DNA from: an uncultured Eubacteriales bacterium
GTDB lineage: Bacteria > Bacillota > Clostridia > Lachnospirales > CAG-274
DNA: 14,771 nucleotides
Assembly: GCA_902496345.1 (NCBI GenBank)
Contig: CABVAP010000053.1
Coordinates: 1-14,771, forward strand
Reading direction: 5' to 3'
Shown here one piece after another: positions 6,627-13,122 of the stretch. Position 1 is the stretch's first letter, and every line of letters begins with the position of its first letter. The notes below the pieces were generated by a model. That model was not told where the DNA came from and did not search any database. It saw only the letters and a list, made by a program, of their open reading frames with translations. Both the position numbers and the translations under genes were made by a program.

Positions 6627-6697
6627 TGGTTTATTTATCATTAATTGGTAAAATAGGTCGAAAAATTTTATACTTAATATTTTGGAGGTCTTTATCT

Positions 6698-7354
6698 ATG
6701 AAAAAGGCAATTGGTTTATTTTTAGCAACAACTCTTGCAATCTCTTCTCTTTCTGCTATGGCACTTGCTGAAGACAAAATAAATGTAGTAGTAAATGGAA
6801 CTGCAATTGATTTCACTGGAAATCAAGAACCTGTTATACAGGACAGCAGAGTACTTGTTCCTTTCAGAGCTGTTTTCGAAGAAATGGGAGCAACTGTTAA
6901 TTGGGACGCAGATACTAAACTTTGTGAAGCTGACTATAATTCTGCATCTGTAGGTATCAAAATTGGCGAAACAACAGTAACTTTAGATGATGGTGCAACT
7001 GTTGAAAGTGATGTTCCTGCACAAATTATAAATGGAAGAACTATGGTTCCTTTAAGAATCCTTTCTGAAAGTATCGGAGCAAAAGTTGATTGGGACGGTA
7101 ATACAAAAACTGTAACAATTGAAGCCCCAGAAATCGCAAATGGTGACGATTCAAATGATACTGATGTAACAGAAGAAGATTCAACTGAATTAGTTTCTGA
7201 GGAATCTACTGAAGAGGTTTCTGAAGATTCAACTGAATTAGTATCAGAAGAATCTACTGAAGAAGTTTCTGAAGAATCTACAGAAGAAAATTCTGAAGAA
7301 AGCTCAGAAGAAACTACTGAGGAAACTACAGAAGCAACAACTGAAGCTGAATAA
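6698..7354 (+). CDS. Secreted copper-amine-oxidase-N-like protein with acidic Ser/Thr/Glu repeat tail
   Basis: A signal peptide (residues 1-24, KKAIGLFLATTLAISSL core, cleavage after MALA) is followed by a copper-amine-oxidase-N-like domain (about 26-143). Its two repeats are marked by VLVPFRAVFEEMGATVNWD and TMVPLRILSESIGAKVDWD. Residues 148-218 are low complexity, rich in E, S and T, with two exact-frame 16-residue repeats (DSTELVSEESTEEVSE type). No LPXTG motif, membrane anchor or catalytic domain is present, so it is probably released or held by non-covalent contacts. The tail may be a spacer or glycosylation target. The open frame begins at 6626, but GGAGG at 6684-6688 and the signal peptide set the start at 6698, giving 218 residues. 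It is monocistronic and ends at a strong terminator. Function unknown. Confidence 0.85.
   Translation: MKKAIGLFLATTLAISSLSAMALAEDKINVVVNGTAIDFTGNQEPVIQDSRVLVPFRAVFEEMGATVNWDADTKLCEADYNSASVGIKIGETTVTLDDGATVESDVPAQIINGRTMVPLRILSESIGAKVDWDGNTKTVTIEAPEIANGDDSNDTDVTEEDSTELVSEESTEEVSEDSTELVSEESTEEVSEESTEENSEESSEETTEETTEATTEAE
7178..7273 (+). repeat. Two tandem 48-base coding repeats
   Basis: Units 7178-7225 and 7226-7273 encode DSTELVSEESTEEVSE twice, with a few synonymous differences, followed by a degraded partial third unit. The differences show the duplication is not brand new. Confidence 0.75.
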
Positions 7355-7382
7355 TTTACAAATTATTTATAAAGTCAAAAAG

Positions 7383-7411
7383 GGGCTATCACAAATTGTG
7401 ATAGCCCTTTT
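7383..7411. terminator. Strong bidirectional terminator
   Basis: GGGCTATCACAA (7383-7394) pairs perfectly with TTGTGATAGCCC (7396-7407). The plus strand continues TTTTATTG; the minus strand, after one more G-C-rich step, continues CTTTTTGAC. It lies between the convergent secreted-protein gene and recR and would stop both transcripts. Confidence 0.9.
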
Positions 7412-7440
7412 ATTGAATCAGGAAAATTTAATCAAAAACC

Positions 7441-8040
7441 TTACATCTGTCGTCTTCCCTCTAAAGCTCTAAGTAACGTAACCTCATCAACATATTCCAA
7501 ATCTCCACCGACAGGAACACCGTGAGCAATTCGGCTAACTTTTACACCAAGTGGTTTAATAAGTCGGCTTAAATACATAGCCGTAGCCTCACCCTCAACA
7601 TTAGGGTTTGTGGCGATGATAACTTCTTCAATTTTATCGTTATCAAGTCTTTGGATAAGCTCCCTTATTTTTAGGTCAGAAGGTCCAACTCCGTTAAGTG
7701 GAGATATAGCACCGTGTAAAACGTGATAAACCCCTGTATATTCCTTTGTTTTTTCATAAGCTGCCATATCTCTAGGGTCTTCAACAACCATAATAACGTT
7801 GTGGTTTCTCTTTGAGCTTGCACAGATAGGGCAAGGGTCAGAATCTGTAAGATTACAGCATATTGAGCAATATTTAATTTCTTTCTTTGCATTTATAATG
7901 CTGTCAGAAAGAGCCTTTGCGTTTTCCTCTGGCATATTTATAATGTAAAAAGCCAGCCTTTGTGCTGACTTTCCACCTATACCAGGGAGTTTTGATAGTT
8001 GTTCAATTAAAGCAGTAATCGAATTACCATATAAACTCAT
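7441..8040 (-). CDS. recR: Recombination mediator protein RecR
   Basis: RecR works with RecF and RecO to load RecA at gaps in damaged DNA. The 199-residue length is typical. In order: a helix-hairpin-helix (LIEQLSKLPGIGGKSAQRLA, about 11-30); a four-cysteine zinc motif (Cys58, Cys61, Cys70, Cys73 in CSICCNLTDSDPCPIC); a Toprim domain beginning MVVEDPRDM (84-92) and including EVIIATNPNVEGEATA (139-154); and the C-terminal segment VSRIAHGVPVGGDLEYVDE. All key residues are intact. AGGAG at 8049-8053 supports the start. It follows ybaB by 26 bases, the usual ybaB-recR pairing; dnaX, often upstream, is absent here because the next gene is divergent. Confidence 0.98.
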   Translation of the reverse strand: MSLYGNSITALIEQLSKLPGIGGKSAQRLAFYIINMPEENAKALSDSIINAKKEIKYCSICCNLTDSDPCPICASSKRNHNVIMVVEDPRDMAAYEKTKEYTGVYHVLHGAISPLNGVGPSDLKIRELIQRLDNDKIEEVIIATNPNVEGEATAMYLSRLIKPLGVKVSRIAHGVPVGGDLEYVDEVTLLRALEGRRQM

Positions 8041-8066
8041 ATTTTTAACTCCTAAAGCCTTTTAAA

Positions 8067-8414
8067 TTAAAATAATCCGTTAGGCATACCCATTCCACCA
8101 GTAATTCTGCCCATTTCGCTATTAGCAGCGTCTTCAGCCTGACGTAAAGCTTCGTTTACAGCAGTCATAACGAGGTCTTGAAGCATTTCAACATCGTCTT
8201 GGTCAACAACGTCAGGTGAAATTTCAATATTTTTAATTTGTTTTTTGCCAGAGATAGTTACTTTAACAGCTCCACCACCACTAGTAACAGAATATTCTTT
8301 GTTTTCAAGTTCAGTTTGCATTTGTTCCATTTGTTTCTGCATTTTCTGAGCTTGTTTCATAAGATTGTTCATATTCATTCCACCAGGGAATCCTCCACCA
8401 AAACCTTTAGCCAT
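8067..8414 (-). CDS. ybaB: YbaB/EbfC-family nucleoid-associated protein
   Basis: This 115-residue DNA-binding protein belongs to the YbaB/EbfC family, dimers that coat the nucleoid and are linked to recombinational repair. The N-terminus is glycine- and methionine-rich (GFGGGFPGGMNMNNLMKQAQKMQ), followed by an amphipathic helix (QKQMEQMQTELENK), the characteristic strand pair SGGGAVKVTISGKKQIKNIEI, then PDVVDQDDVEMLQDLVMTAVNEAL and a glycine-rich tail. AGGAGG at 8425-8430 is ten bases before the ATG, with a good promoter just upstream. It is the first gene of a two-gene operon with recR. Confidence 0.95.
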   Translation of the reverse strand: MAKGFGGGFPGGMNMNNLMKQAQKMQKQMEQMQTELENKEYSVTSGGGAVKVTISGKKQIKNIEISPDVVDQDDVEMLQDLVMTAVNEALRQAEDAANSEMGRITGGMGMPNGLF

Positions 8415-8451
8415 AATAAAAAAGCCTCCTTAAATAAATAATAGTGAGATT

Positions 8452-8480
8452 ATTTTACCATATTTACTTATTAATTTCAA
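8452..8480 (-). promoter_or_regulatory. Promoter of the ybaB-recR operon
   Basis: On the minus strand, TTGAAA (8475-8480) and TAAAAT (8452-8457) are spaced by exactly 17 bases, with a TG one base before the -10 box. The -10 box lies 37 bases upstream of the ybaB start. Confidence 0.65.
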
Positions 8481-8501
8481 TCAAAATACTAAAAATATTT
8501 C

Positions 8502-8530
8502 TTCCAATAAATTTGGTTTTATGATATAAT
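8502..8530 (+). promoter_or_regulatory. Extended -10 promoter of the NfeD-stomatin operon
   Basis: A perfect TATAAT (8525-8530) is preceded by TGA, giving an extended -10 box. The -35 position (8502-8507, TTCCAA) is a poor match. The leader to the ATG at 8582 is about 45 bases. It is back to back with the ybaB promoter, with about 20 bases between the two -35 positions. Confidence 0.55.
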
Positions 8531-8581
8531 TTTTGTTATAGGTGAATATTTTTTATATAGTTAAAAATAGGTGGTGAGATT

Positions 8582-9016
8582 ATGGATAATTACTTAATTT
8601 TTTGGCTTATAACGTTTATCGTTTTGCTTGTCTGCGAGCTTGTATCATCTGCACTTGTTTCGGTTTGGTTTTGTGGTGGTGCTTTGGTCGCTATAGTGGC
8701 AAATCTCTTATCAGCTCCGTTTTTGGTACAGCTAATAATTTTTATTGTTGTATCAGCAGTTCTTTTGATTATAACAAGACCATTAGCAAAAAAGATTTTG
8801 AAAAAGGATACATTAAAAACAAATGTGTCCAGCTTAATTGGTAAAAAGGCAGTTGTAACAAAAGAAATTGACAATACGGAATGTATCGGAGAAATAAACG
8901 TAAATGGTCAAATCTGGTCAGCAAGAAGTTTTGATGATGAAATAATAAAAGAGTCATCAAACGTTGTAATTGAGGACATACAGGGTGTAAAGGCAATTGT
9001 CAAACAAAGCAATTAA
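8582..9016 (+). CDS. NfeD-family membrane protein
   Basis: This 144-residue protein fits the short NfeD form. Three closely packed hydrophobic segments occur at about 5-24, 26-43 and 48-67, ending in RPLAKKILKK on the cytoplasmic side. Residues 80-144 form a small beta-barrel (OB-fold-like): SLIGKKAVVTKEID, CIGEINVNGQIWSARS and NVVIEDIQGVKAIVK. The serine-protease domain of long NfeD proteins is absent. NfeD proteins are nearly always encoded beside a stomatin/SPFH protein and are thought to act with it in membrane microdomains. That gene follows 30 bases downstream. AGGTGG at 8569-8574 supports the start. Confidence 0.9.
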   Translation: MDNYLIFWLITFIVLLVCELVSSALVSVWFCGGALVAIVANLLSAPFLVQLIIFIVVSAVLLIITRPLAKKILKKDTLKTNVSSLIGKKAVVTKEIDNTECIGEINVNGQIWSARSFDDEIIKESSNVVIEDIQGVKAIVKQSN

Positions 9017-9046
9017 TTTATTAACTTTATTTTAGGGGGTATTAAA

Positions 9047-9970
9047 ATGAGTGGTTTAATAGTATTATTAGCAATTGCAGTAATTATTTTAATTGTAATA
9101 GTATCAAATGTAAGGATAGTACCACAGGCACACACATATATTGTTGAAAGACTTGGAGCATATCATACAACTTGGGAAACAGGTATTCACTTTGCGATAC
9201 CTATAATCGACAAAATCTCAAAAAGAATTAATATGAAAGAGCTTGTTGCTGATTTCCCACCACAACCAGTTATAACAAAAGATAACGTTACAATGCAGAT
9301 TGACACAGTAATATATTTACAGGTAACAGACCCAAAACTTTATTCTTATGGCGTTGATAATCCAATCAAAGCGATTGAAAATTTAACAGCAACAACATTA
9401 AGAAATATAATCGGTGATTTAGAGCTTGACCAGACATTAACATCAAGGGACATAATAAACTCAAAAATGCGTTCAATACTTGATACAGCAACAGACCCTT
9501 GGGGAATAAAGATAAATAGGGTTGAGCTTAAAAACATTATGCCACCAAAAGAGATACAAGACTCAATGGAAAAGCAAATGAAAGCTGAACGTGAAAGAAG
9601 AGAAAAGATTCTTCAGGCAGAAGGTGAAAAAAGAAGTGCAATCCTTGTTGCCGAGGGTGAAAAAGAATCTGCAATTTTAAGAGCCGAAGCTGATAAGGAA
9701 GCAGCAATTTTAAAAGCAGAAGCTGATAAAGAGGCTCAAATAAGAAGAGCTGAAGGTGAGGCACAAGCAATTCTTGCCGTACAGAAAGCTACAGCAGAAG
9801 GTCTTAAAATGTTAAGTTCTGTTGATGTAACAAGCGAGGTACTTAAACTTCGTAGTTTAGAGGCATTAGAAAAAACAGCAGACGGAAACGCAACAAAACT
9901 TATAATACCGTCAGATGTACAAAACTTAGTTGGTTTAGTTTCTTCACTAAAAGAGGCAACAAAAGAATAA
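9047..9970 (+). CDS. SPFH/Band 7 stomatin-like membrane protein
   Basis: This 307-residue protein begins with a membrane helix (about 2-20, LIVLLAIAVIILIVIV) and continues into an SPFH/Band 7 domain (about 22-190): VPQAHTYIVERLGAYHTTWETG, PPQPVITKDNVTMQIDTVIY and the LRNIIGDLELDQTLTSRD segment. A long coiled-coil (about 185-250) is built from repeated AEGEK/AEADKEAAI units. The C-terminal region (about 255-307) ends in a short hydrophobic LVGLVSSL patch. It resembles bacterial stomatins such as QmcA, which oligomerise and organise membrane proteases or lipid domains. AGGGGG at 9034-9039 is seven bases from the ATG. It is co-transcribed with the NfeD gene. No clear terminator follows. Confidence 0.93.
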   Translation: MSGLIVLLAIAVIILIVIVSNVRIVPQAHTYIVERLGAYHTTWETGIHFAIPIIDKISKRINMKELVADFPPQPVITKDNVTMQIDTVIYLQVTDPKLYSYGVDNPIKAIENLTATTLRNIIGDLELDQTLTSRDIINSKMRSILDTATDPWGIKINRVELKNIMPPKEIQDSMEKQMKAERERREKILQAEGEKRSAILVAEGEKESAILRAEADKEAAILKAEADKEAQIRRAEGEAQAILAVQKATAEGLKMLSSVDVTSEVLKLRSLEALEKTADGNATKLIIPSDVQNLVGLVSSLKEATKE

Positions 9971-10020
9971 AAAAGCTTTGTAACTTTGCCCCATAAGCCA
10001 ATTAAAACATTAAAACTACC

Positions 10021-10091
10021 CCTTGCAAGCTAGCTTTAAGCGCTTTTGTAGCAAAATACTGACTAGCTTGTAAGGTGTTTGGACAAAACAC
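10021..10091. repeat. Adjacent hairpins between the stomatin and hydrogenase genes
   Basis: CCTTGCAAGCTAG (10021-10033) pairs with 10063-10075 with one G-U pair; the interior can also fold (TTTTG with CAAAA). A second stem, GTGTTT with AAACAC (10075-10080 and 10086-10091), adjoins it. Neither has a T-run. They lie upstream of the hydrogenase promoter, so they more likely shape the 3' end of the stomatin transcript or are an intergenic repeat. The rest of 9971-10188 holds only that promoter and a ribosome site. Confidence 0.5.
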
Positions 10092-10137
10092 AAAGGCCTT
10101 TAAATATTCTTAAAAAAATTTTAGTTTGTAGTTTCAA

Positions 10138-10166
10138 TTGTCAAAAAAATAACATATCCGTTTTAT
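10138..10166 (+). promoter_or_regulatory. Promoter of the hydrogenase operon
   Basis: TTGTCA (10138-10143) and TTTTAT (10161-10166) are 17 bases apart, matching the consensus at five and four positions. The leader is about 15 bases to the ribosome site AGGAGGTG (10176-10183), which lies close to the ATG at 10189. No obvious operator is visible. Confidence 0.5.
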
Positions 10167-10188
10167 AGGTTAAGTAGGAGGTGCATCA

Positions 10189-11910
10189 ATGAAATATATA
10201 CGAGAGAGCAAGTCAAATTGCAAAAAATGCTATAGGTGTTTGAAAAATTGTGTTGTAAAATCAATTAAATTTGAGGGCGAAAACGTTTCGGTTATTGACA
10301 ACGAATGTATTTTATGTGGGCTTTGTATAACCAGTTGCCCACAGTACGCAAAACATTCCAGACAGGACCTTATCAAGGTACTTGAATACATAGACAGCCC
10401 AAAATTTAAAACTATTGTAAGCCTTGCCCCAAGCTATGTTGTTGCTTTCGGAAAGAATTATAAAAAAATAATTAATGCCCTAAAAATATTGGGGTTTGAT
10501 GATGTCGAGGAAACGGCTGTTGGGGCTCAATATGTCACTAATGAATATATAAAATTAATTCAAAATGGCGAAATGGAAAATATTATAACAACAAGTTGCC
10601 CATCTGCAAATATGCTTGTACAAAAATATTATCCACAACTTACAAATATACTTGCACCTGTACTTTCACCTGTTCTTGCTCACGGAAAAATACTTAAAGA
10701 AAAGTATGGTAAGGATATAAAAGTTATTTACGTTGGCCCTTGCCTTGCCAGTATGAAAGATATTGACGAAAATAACGAATTTATTGACGGTGCTGTATCT
10801 TTCAGTAGCCTTATGGAATGGCTTAAAAATAGAGAAATCAACATAGAAAGATTGCCAGATGAGGAATTTTATAATACGCCTTTTTCAGCTATATATCCAA
10901 TTTTTGACGGAATAAGCATTGATATAAAAAGAAAGCTTAATATCGAAAATCATTGTAGCCGAATAGGGAAATACGACATTTTAAGCGTTAGTGGTATAAA
11001 AGAGCTAAGAAAGACATTTGATGATATTGTATCTGGAAAACTAAAAAATGTATTTGTCGAGGCTCACGTCTGTCGTGGTGGTTGCATAAATGGGCCTCTT
11101 ATGACCACCGAAAAGAAACTGTCAGTTTCCGATAGAATAAACGTTGTAAATTATGCTCAAAATGGGGCCGTTGATTTTGATATACATTATGACGGATTTG
11201 AAAGAAAATTTAATCCAGAAAATATAGAAAACAAAATTCCAACGGAATATGAAATAAAAGACATTCTTAGAAAAATCGGAAAAGATGAAGATTTTAAACA
11301 ACTTAATTGTGGAAGTTGTGGCTACCCTACTTGCCGAGAAAAAGCAATAGCTGTTTATCAAGGGAAAGCTGACCTTTATATGTGTTTACCTTATATGAAC
11401 GACATAAACCAAACTATGGCGAGTACAGTTTTGTCTGTTACACCTAACTACATCATTGCTGTTGATGAAAATATGAAAATAAAAGAATTTAATGTTTCTG
11501 CCCAAAAACTTTTTAATATATCAAGAAAAGACGCTGTTGGCAGAAATTTGCAAGAATTTATTGACCCAACTGATTTTGAATATGTAATAAAAACAAAACG
11601 AAACATACACGATAAAAAGGTTCGATATGATGACCTTGGGATTATAACAAAACAAGACATCATTTATACATCTAAAAATAATATGGCTATCGGTATAATC
11701 TATGACATAACAACAGAAGAACGATACAACGAAATTAATTATGCCCTTAAAATGGAAACGATTTTAATGGCCCAAAATGTTATCGATAAACAAATGACAG
11801 TTGCCCAACAAATCGCCAGTCTTTTGGGTGAAACAACAGCCGAAACCAAAGTTACTTTAAATAAAATTAAAAGATTAATGGAAAATGAAGGAACTGATAT
11901 AAATGAGTGA
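10189..11910 (+). CDS. PAS-containing sensory [FeFe]-hydrogenase-like protein (group C type)
   Basis: Domains of this 573-residue protein: two [4Fe-4S] ferredoxin motifs (Cys11/14/17/21 and Cys40/43/46/50); an [FeFe]-hydrogenase H domain (about 72-325); a four-cysteine Fe-S motif (Cys374/377/382/399, CGSCGYPTC...MC); a PAS domain (about 408-510, ending IGIIYDITTEE); and a helical tail (511-567). The four H-cluster ligand cysteines are kept: Cys137 (TTSCPS), Cys185 (GPCLASMKD), Cys295 and Cys299 (HVCRGGC). The proton-transfer cysteine is Ser136, the L2 lysine is Ser188, and the L3 methionine is His293. This pattern fits the putative sensory group C hydrogenases, which are associated with PAS domains and signalling genes, rather than a fast catalyst. 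The output is inferred to reach the phosphatase gene, which overlaps it by 8 bases. No membrane segment. Confidence 0.88.
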   Translation: MKYIRESKSNCKKCYRCLKNCVVKSIKFEGENVSVIDNECILCGLCITSCPQYAKHSRQDLIKVLEYIDSPKFKTIVSLAPSYVVAFGKNYKKIINALKILGFDDVEETAVGAQYVTNEYIKLIQNGEMENIITTSCPSANMLVQKYYPQLTNILAPVLSPVLAHGKILKEKYGKDIKVIYVGPCLASMKDIDENNEFIDGAVSFSSLMEWLKNREINIERLPDEEFYNTPFSAIYPIFDGISIDIKRKLNIENHCSRIGKYDILSVSGIKELRKTFDDIVSGKLKNVFVEAHVCRGGCINGPLMTTEKKLSVSDRINVVNYAQNGAVDFDIHYDGFERKFNPENIENKIPTEYEIKDILRKIGKDEDFKQLNCGSCGYPTCREKAIAVYQGKADLYMCLPYMNDINQTMASTVLSVTPNYIIAVDENMKIKEFNVSAQKLFNISRKDAVGRNLQEFIDPTDFEYVIKTKRNIHDKKVRYDDLGIITKQDIIYTSKNNMAIGIIYDITTEERYNEINYALKMETILMAQNVIDKQMTVAQQIASLLGETTAETKVTLNKIKRLMENEGTDINE

Positions 11911-13087
11911 TAAAGTTTATGTTGATGCGATTTATAAAAGTCTTAATAAATATACTGAAGAACTTTGTGGCGATAGGGTTGAAATAGTTAAAAATGATGA
12001 TTGTTGCATTGTTGTTTTGTCTGACGGTCTTGGTAGTGGTGTTAAAGCGAATATATTATCAACGCTTACTTCTAAAATAATTTCAACTATGATTATTGAG
12101 GGAGCCAGCATTGAAGATACGGTTGATACAATTGTACATACATTGCCTGTGTGTAGTGTTCGAAAAGTTGCTTATTCCACTTTTTCTATACTTAGAATAG
12201 GTTATTACGGAGATGTCTATCTTGTTGAATTTGACTCACCTAATTGTATTTTTGTTAGGGACGGTCAAATATTAAAAATCGATTATGAGATTAAAGAAAT
12301 TGCTGGTAAAAAAATAAAAGAAGCTAGATTTAAGGCTCAAATCGGCGATTTATTAACTATTATGAGTGACGGCGTTATATATGCTGGAATTGGTGCAACG
12401 CTTAATCTTGGTTGGAATTGGAATAATGCGTCAAACTTTATAGCTGAACAAAGTCGAATTTACAAAGGTATTACCTCTTCTAAACTGGCTAATTTAGTTA
12501 TTGAAAAATGTAATGAACTTTATCTCGGAAAAGCTGGAGATGATACAACCGTTGCAACCGTTAAGATTATCCCACTTAAAACAGTCAATATACTTACTGG
12601 GCCACCAGAAAACCCCGAAGATGACCCTATTATTGTAAACGACTTTTTAGCAAGTGACGGTATGAAGATTGTTTCTGGAGGTAGTTCAGCAAATATTTTT
12701 TGTAGAGTTACAAAAAAAGTTTTAAAAACGTCTATAGAATACGTGAATCCAGATGTTCCACCAGTTGGTTATATAGACGGCATTGACTTAGTTACAGAGG
12801 GAGTTTTAACCCTCAAACGAACCCTTGATATATTAAAGGGATATTTTAAAAATCCAACTGATAAACAGATGTTAAATGCACTAGAACAAAAAGACGGAGC
12901 GTCTAGCTTAGCTAAAATTTTGGCTCAAGAATCGACACATATAAACCTTTTTGTCGGTAGAAAAATTAACCCAGCACATCAAAACCCTGCTATGCCGACA
13001 GAGCTTAACATTAGAACACGAATTATTGACGATTTATGCAATGTGCTTATTGACTCAGGTAAAGTTGTCAATATAAAATATTATTAA
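11903..13087 (+). CDS. SpoIIE/PP2C-type phosphatase with extra C-terminal domain
   Basis: Residues 1-222 resemble a PP2C/SpoIIE Ser/Thr phosphatase, a metal-dependent enzyme. Candidate metal-binding aspartates are Asp41 in VLSDGLGSG, Asp156 in IMSDGV and Asp213/214 in GDDTTVA. Residues about 225-394 form a second region I cannot assign, with conserved-looking stretches: KIVSGGSSANIFCR, PPVGYIDGIDLVTEGVLTL and INPAHQNP. The ATG lies within the end of the sensor gene (ATGAGTGA overlap, 8 bases), so translation is probably coupled and the two proteins made in step. The sensor-phosphatase-hydrogenase order fits the phosphatase-linked class of sensory [FeFe] hydrogenases. The phosphoprotein substrate and any opposing kinase are not in the window. 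It lacks transmembrane helices, unlike SpoIIE itself. Confidence 0.87.
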   Translation: MSDKVYVDAIYKSLNKYTEELCGDRVEIVKNDDCCIVVLSDGLGSGVKANILSTLTSKIISTMIIEGASIEDTVDTIVHTLPVCSVRKVAYSTFSILRIGYYGDVYLVEFDSPNCIFVRDGQILKIDYEIKEIAGKKIKEARFKAQIGDLLTIMSDGVIYAGIGATLNLGWNWNNASNFIAEQSRIYKGITSSKLANLVIEKCNELYLGKAGDDTTVATVKIIPLKTVNILTGPPENPEDDPIIVNDFLASDGMKIVSGGSSANIFCRVTKKVLKTSIEYVNPDVPPVGYIDGIDLVTEGVLTLKRTLDILKGYFKNPTDKQMLNALEQKDGASSLAKILAQESTHINLFVGRKINPAHQNPAMPTELNIRTRIIDDLCNVLIDSGKVVNIKYY

Positions 13088-13122
13088 CAATATAAAATTA
13101 ATTTTAGGAAGGATTGTTTACT

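Noticed and set aside
6626..6697. Upstream start for the secreted acidic-tail protein
   Set aside because: It would put 24 residues before a clear signal peptide and overlaps the promoter region; GGAGG at 6684-6688 fits the start at 6698.
7178..7354. Possible CRISPR-like or non-coding tandem repeat
   Set aside because: The repeats stay in frame within a secreted protein, have no spacers and show synonymous differences.
8590..8996. Minus-strand frames opposite the NfeD gene
   Set aside because: They mirror the NfeD coding sequence, which has the membrane helices, ribosome site and stomatin partner expected of a real gene.
9537..9770. Leucine/phenylalanine-rich minus-strand frame opposite the stomatin gene
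   Set aside because: It is the antisense reading of the AEGEK-type coiled-coil repeats; the bias comes from those codons.
10021..10188. Riboswitch upstream of the hydrogenase operon
   Set aside because: The hairpins lie upstream of the likely promoter, and the short leader after it holds no aptamer-like fold or terminator.
13114..13122. TTG start for the group B-like hydrogenase
   Set aside because: The ribosome site ends one base before it, too close for initiation; ATG 13123 has proper spacing.
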